Source: Tetrapyrgos nigripes
Taxonomy: Eukaryota; Basidiomycota; Agaricomycetes; Agaricales; Campanellaceae
Assembly (NCBI GenBank): GCA_013368315.1
Contig: JAACJM010000006.1
Location: forward strand, 620,001-684,000
Length of the DNA: 64,000 nucleotides
Direction of reading: 5' to 3'
A program made the translations under genes and the position numbers. The notes beneath the pieces are model-generated. The model was given only the letters and a program-made list of their open reading frames with translations. It was not told the origin of the DNA and ran no database searches. Positions 59,640-64,000 of this stretch are shown piece by piece (position 1 is the stretch's first letter; each line of letters opens with the position of its first letter).

Positions 59640-60940
59640 CCTACAGATTCTTCGCCAATTAAATATGAAGATGAATCGAACCTCGGGATTGTCCCTGTCA
59701 AGCCCCGGTCAAGGATTAGGCCAAGATCAGCTTCTGGACTGCTTTCTTTGGTGGCTTCAGTGGGTCATAGGAACGAGATGTCCAAGCGCGACGTCTTGTC
59801 GTATCGATTACAAGTTTAGACCAAGTGTCTGAAGGTCTGACTTAGCATAAAGGCTACGCTCTCCCCCTTCCGTTCTCCTACTCGCCAACCACGTTTCTGG
59901 AACCTAAATCACAGACGGTCACGGTAATGAAAACAAAAGAAGAAAGAAAAGACTCGCCCTCCGATTGTTCATCCTCTGATTCTTAATCCTCTTCGTGGAC
60001 CATTCTTCCGCTGTCTCCACCTCCTTAGGTTTACCCGAGTTGATACTACTGTACTACCATGAAGGGAAGTTCGGTGGGTTTGGGGTGTGACGTTTTTGAA
60101 GTCCAGTTCACTCAGTTCACTGGCCAATATGAGGCGTGACAGATCAAAAGTTCAGTTCACTTTTGATTGGTCTCCTCCCTAAGTAATATGTACATAATCA
60201 ATGAGCTCTCGAACCATCTTGAACCAAAAAGAAGCCCCAGCCTTGGTTCAGCAGGCAATCAGCAGAACCAAATTTGCCAAAATCCATCTTCATGAGGTCC
60301 AAATGCCTCCATAATTTAACAGAACAGCAAAAAAAAAAACCTTTTCTATTCGAAAATACACTAAATAGACCACACAAAGAATACATGGAACTGGCAGAGG
60401 CGAAAATCGATTTTTGGCTCAGAATTTGGCTGAAAAATGGTTGGTTCGTCACACAGTTCAGTCCTCAATGTGATGCATGATGAACTTTGAAAAATGAACT
60501 GTTCGAAGTCTGTTGTGATGCGTGACTGAACTTGTCTTCATGGTAGTACAGTAATAGTCGAATCCTTATCCACCTATGATCCTTAATCATCCAACTCTCA
60601 CTTTCACCTCCCAAACCCCTCAAAACGCAATCAAAACGATGCTATTACCAAGTAGAGTGAAATAAACGAGGCCAGCGGTTGAGGGTTGATTGGGGGCCGG
60701 GGGTGGACTAACGATAGGGGTAAGGATAGATAGAATGAGAATAGATAGGGCAGAGTAAGGTAGAGGATGGGGTAAACGACGGGGACGAGGTATGGATAAT
60801 GAGTAGTTTCAAAATGAGGGGTCTGGTTATCAAATAATTTGATCAGAAAGAGAGAAAGAGAGAGAAAGGACAACGGACACGGCACGATGAATACTATAAG
60901 AATACAAAACCGCCCTACTAAACCCCAACAAAGCCACGCC
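59640..60940 (-). pseudogene. Broken second copy of the dioxygenase 3' end
   Basis: This matches 62,705-63,520 throughout except for a 503-bp insertion at 60,049-60,551. It includes counterparts of the last dioxygenase exon (GPETWLASR region), the donor 'gactcgccctccgatt' and the AEEW-like exon. The exon is interrupted by the MITE, and 'cccctcaaaacgcaatcaaaacgatgc' carries an extra 11-bp repeat relative to the other copy. The 5' exons beyond 60,940 are absent, so it is not functional. Confidence 0.8.
60049..60551. mobile_element. 503-bp Tc1/mariner-type MITE
   Basis: The ends are 'ctgtactaccatgaag' and its exact inverted copy 'cttcatggtagtacag', flanked by TA (60047-60048, 60552-60553). The homologous unoccupied site at about 63,176-63,189 (gatattactagtcg) equals this site with the element and one TA removed, apart from two substitutions. 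It shares the internal word 'tgtgatgcgtgactgaac' with the 148-bp element at 13,199. There is no coding capacity apart from chance frames. Confidence 0.92.
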
Positions 60941-61188
60941 GGTCGAGGTGGTGGCGGCCGTCGCTTCGCTCCGGCTTCCTGGTACATAGCTGGGAAGGCG
61001 GTAGAGGAAGAGGGGCTAGGCAAACAACTGCAAATACTTTTCTTAAAAGGGAAATCATTTCCTAAAAAGGGTATATGAAAAGGCGCCAAAGTTTATAAAG
61101 TGTTTGAAGAGAAAGAGACAGCGTGTTGAAGCCGAGAGCCTGAGGGATGGTAGTCACTTGTTCTCACCTACTAACGAGTCAACGGCCA

Positions 61189-62725
61189 CTACTTAGTTAC
61201 CAGACGAGCAAGATTCTCTTCGACGACTTCGTCTCGTGCTTCTCCTATAAACGTATCTGCATCTTGGAAACGGGGAGTCGCGGTGATTGCGAACAGAGAT
61301 GGCCGCCTTTCAGAGGACCGAATTGCTTCAGCGTTGGAGACGGAAAGAAATAAGATAAACTCACGAGAAGATACCATTTTCTTCTTCGGCATTGACGTCG
61401 GGTAGCACAACGTTACCATCCGAATCCTTCACACCTTCTAATCGTATAGTCCACAAGATAGTTGCGATTGTGATAAATAACGAATTGTTGGCAACATGGC
61501 GTCCGACGCAGATGCTGTTCATTGATGCAAGTTAACTTATCTTCATCTCAAGTTCAATCAATGCGTTCATCGCAACTGACCGCTGGCCAAATCCATAAGT
61601 GGAGTGTCCTTCCGACAAACCCAATAGTCCATCTTTGAGCTGACCATTTTCGTCTATGTGTCGTTCTGGCCGGAACTCTTGCGCATCTGGGCCGTATACG
61701 TCGGGATCATGGTTCAAGGATCTGCGTCACGATCAGAATTGCTCTTGAGAACGTGAAATAGATGCGAACGATGTATCCGGAACGCATATTGTTCCTTTAG
61801 GTATGTAGTACCCATCGTAATAATCATCCTACGTGCAAATGACAATGTTTGTGATCGCGGAATTCGAGACGGGTGAATGACCTTACTTCGCTGGTAACAT
61901 GAGGAACCCCCATTGGTAATGGCGTTCTCCATCGTAAAACCTGTATAGTCAAGCTCAAATTTTGAATGAACAAACAACTAGGAACGCAAACCTCTTTAAC
62001 AATAGCATGAATATAAGGGAGATGCTTAAGGTCAGCGAAGGAAGGAAGTCTTGAGCGTCCGACAACTTTGTCGAGCTCCTCTTGAGCACGCGTCTGGACC
62101 TCCGGGAATAATATCATGGCGAAGATAAACCACATCATCGAAGTTGCTGTCTAAACGAGGTATGAAGATGAGTTTGACCGTCTAGTCTTGTTATACGGTT
62201 ATAGGTGGTGTGATACTGACAGTCTCATGGGCAGCAGAGCTATATACTTCTGTGAGCCCTATCAGTTACGTCAATATACTGAAGAACTTACTATAGGGCA
62301 CCTGCAAGCCACGAACACTCTCGATCAGATAGCTTGCTGTTGGCTTGATTTTCAGCAAGAGTAACGCAAAAGCTAGGGCGTTGTTCTTGGCCGCTCTCCT
62401 GGTAATGAAAAGAACTGTAGTCAGCACGATATCAGCCATCGTGAAGGACAAGTCATTGGCGTACGACTTGTTTCTTGATGTTCAGGAATGGTCGCTCGAA
62501 GTAGGCATTCAATTCTTCGAAAAATTCCTCCGCATCTTGTCGCCATTTTGAAAATGACCGAGGCAGACCCTGCAGGAAGGGAAGTATTTCTACGAGGTGT
62601 GCACCAGGGATCATAGCAACGGATATTTTTTCGTTGAAATCATTCATCCGCTGGATCGAGGGATCCTGAAATGACTGTATGAGGGGGAAATCGTTCATCT
62701 TCGTCCAGCAGATTCGCCCAGCAAA
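61189..62725 (-). pseudogene. Cytochrome P450, 5'-truncated
   Basis: Exons that join in frame: 62465 and upstream to about 62,725, 62302-62398, 62217-62249, 61992-62146, 61887-61940, 61770-61828, 61581-61721, 61365-61514 and 61189-61306. Landmarks: PGAHLVEILPFLQGLP (C-D region); the I-helix SSAAHETVTTSMMWF with the oxygen-binding Glu-Thr; the K-helix EVLR; FRPERH (PERF region); the haem loop YGFGQRICVGRH with its cysteine ligand; and a C-terminal beta region, RPSLFAITATPRF. This matches the CYP families expanded in mushrooms (CYP512/5150-like). About 160 N-terminal residues, including the membrane anchor, are missing. Sequence upstream of 62,725 instead matches the dioxygenase-linked duplication. 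All later splice sites and motifs are intact, so truncation is recent or a hidden distal 5' exon exists. Confidence 0.85.
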
Positions 62726-63520
62726 TTCGCCAATCAAATATGAAGATGTATTAAATCTCGAGATTATCCCTGTCAAGTCCCGGTCGAGAATCAGGGTCAA
62801 GATCAGGTTCTGGACTGCTTTCTTCGGTGGGCTTCAGTGGGTCATATGAACGAGCTCAAGTCCAAGCGCGACGTCAACTCGTGTGGCTTGTCGTATCGAT
62901 TACAAGTTTAGACCAAGTGTCTGAAGGTCTGACTTAGCATAAAGGCTACGCTCTTCCCCCTTCCGTTCCCCTACTCGCCAACCACGTTTCTGGACCCTAA
63001 ATCACAGACAGTTATCATCAACACATTCCTGAATTCAAGGCCAAGACTTCGAGACGGTGATGAAAACAAAAGAAGAAAGAAAAGACTCACCCTCCGATTA
63101 TTCATCCTCTGATTCTTAATCCTCCTCATGAACCATTCTTCCGCTGTCTCCGCCTTCTCAGGTTCACCCGAGTTGATATTACTAGTCGAATCGTTATCCA
63201 CCTGTAACCGATCCAAATGATCTTTAATCACCCGACTCTCCCTTTCATCTCCCAAAGCCCTCAAAACGACGCTATTACCAGGTCTAGTGAAATAAACGAG
63301 GGACCAGCGGTCGAGGGTTGATTGGGGGCCGGGGGGTGGACTAACGATAGGGGTAAGGATAGATAGAGGATGTGGACGGGGTATGGATATTGAGTAGTTC
63401 CAGGAATCCAAAATGAGGGGTATGATTAACAAATAGTTTGATCAGCAAAGAGAGAGAAAGGACGACGTACACGACACGATGAATATTAGAATGCAAAATC
63501 CCTCCACTAAACACCGACAA
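62705..63520. repeat. Segmental duplication, copy B (with dioxygenase exons)
   Basis: It matches 59,640-60,940. Shared runs include 'aatatgaagatg', 'gtatcgattacaagtttaga', 'ccaagtgtctgaaggtctga' and 'cgccaaccacgtttctgga'. This copy holds the empty MITE site. Its lower edge, near 62,705-62,725, coincides with the point where the P450 sequence begins. Confidence 0.88.
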
Positions 63521-64000
63521 AGCGTCTCCGACGTTACAAATCGCGTGGCCTTGGATGGGCTTCAAAGAAAACAGAAAAACAAAAACAAAGAGGAGTCAGT
63601 CTTTCAGCCTGAGTTTACCACCGACCAACCATTAACCCAAAGCTGAAAATTAGAAAGGTAGAAAAGCGAAGATATCTCACCTTGACATACTGCCATTCGT
63701 CCACACCAGGAGGTAAAACCTGTAACCCACCCAACCTATTGTGTAGAAAGCTCAAGGAGCCGAAATCCGTATGGGCTCCGATGGCCATTTTGCCTTCGTC
63801 TTTACTGTTGACTCCTGCGTCTGCCTCTACTTCCCGATTCAAATTTAAGCTCGCAGGGCTCTTAATCACCCTCGCCTCACTTGCACTAAACTCTTCCTTC
63901 ATACTCTTATGAAACGAAGCAAGCGTCCCATCCGATAACCCAAGCTTCGTATTAAAAACCTCCATAATTGTATCGTTGATTTCGGTGGATTTGCGGATGA
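62946..64000 (-). CDS. 2-oxoglutarate/Fe(II) dioxygenase, isopenicillin-N-synthase-like (3' part)
   Basis: A non-haem iron oxygenase. Exons are 63681-64000 (continuing past the window edge), 63471-63559, 63091-63340 and 62946-62996, with introns of 121, 130 and 94 bp, all in frame to the stop at 62946. The iron ligands are His and Asp in GAHTDFGSLSF, and the distal His in SNIHRVV. The co-substrate Arg/Ser lie in DRWSLVYFTRP. GLQVLPPGVDEWQYVK, GHAICNVGDALSVFSGG and the C-terminal GPETWLASRGTE are typical of fungal family members that oxidise small metabolites. The substrate is unknown. It neighbours a P450, and a partial copy of its 3' end sits 2.5 kb away. Confidence 0.9.

Noticed and set aside
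60631..61089. 152-codon minus-strand frame rich in Leu/Ser/Pro
   Set aside because: It covers the intron and out-of-frame parts of the broken dioxygenase copy; composition comes from pyrimidine-rich intron sequence.

Overview
The window is nuclear DNA of a filamentous basidiomycete, most likely an agaricomycete. The evidence is: genes broken by many 37-130 bp GT-AG introns that join in frame; protein types typical of mushrooms (a lineage-type seven-TM protein, an orphan TM protein ending in a polar tail, a P450, an isopenicillin-N-synthase-like dioxygenase, a basidiomycete-style GATA factor); chromodomain Ty3/gypsy elements; and several small inverted-repeat elements. The species cannot be named from the sequence. 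All exon boundaries below were read by eye from splice signals and frame, without transcript data.

Layout. 1-9.2 kb is gene-poor: a small TIR element inside a dispersed repeat, then a diverged tandem duplication carrying a 5 x 89 bp minisatellite. 9.98-12.04 kb (+) is a GATA zinc-finger transcription factor. 13.2 kb holds a 148 bp TA-flanked MITE. 14.7-18.5 kb (+) is decayed retroelement sequence (a LINE-like ORF1 remnant, then a Ty3-like gag-protease remnant). 18.5-23.8 kb shows no supportable gene. 23.8-31.9 kb is a gene island: a short-chain dehydrogenase (+), then, all on the minus strand, a 639-aa coiled-coil protein, a 438-aa zinc alcohol/formaldehyde dehydrogenase and a transmembrane protein.

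33.6-50.9 kb is a nest of mobile elements. The outer minus-strand chromovirus (element 2) is split by a younger minus-strand chromovirus (element 1, 39,942-47,840, 5-bp target duplication), by a 1.16 kb inverted-repeat element inside its integrase, and by about 2 kb of non-coding DNA before its chromodomain. Both chromoviruses show the same unusual priming layout: the primer-binding site is complementary to the predicted first 10 nt of their own mRNA, as in Tf1 of fission yeast.

54.2-64 kb is again genic: a seven-TM protein (-, 413 aa), a divergent orphan 345-aa protein with paired CxxC motifs (+), a tubby/scramblase-like protein (-, 303 aa) overlapping it tail to tail, and a rearranged block. 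That block holds a 5'-truncated P450, a broken second copy of the dioxygenase 3' end interrupted by a 503 bp Tc1/mariner-type MITE, and the 3' part of the intact-looking dioxygenase that runs off the right edge.
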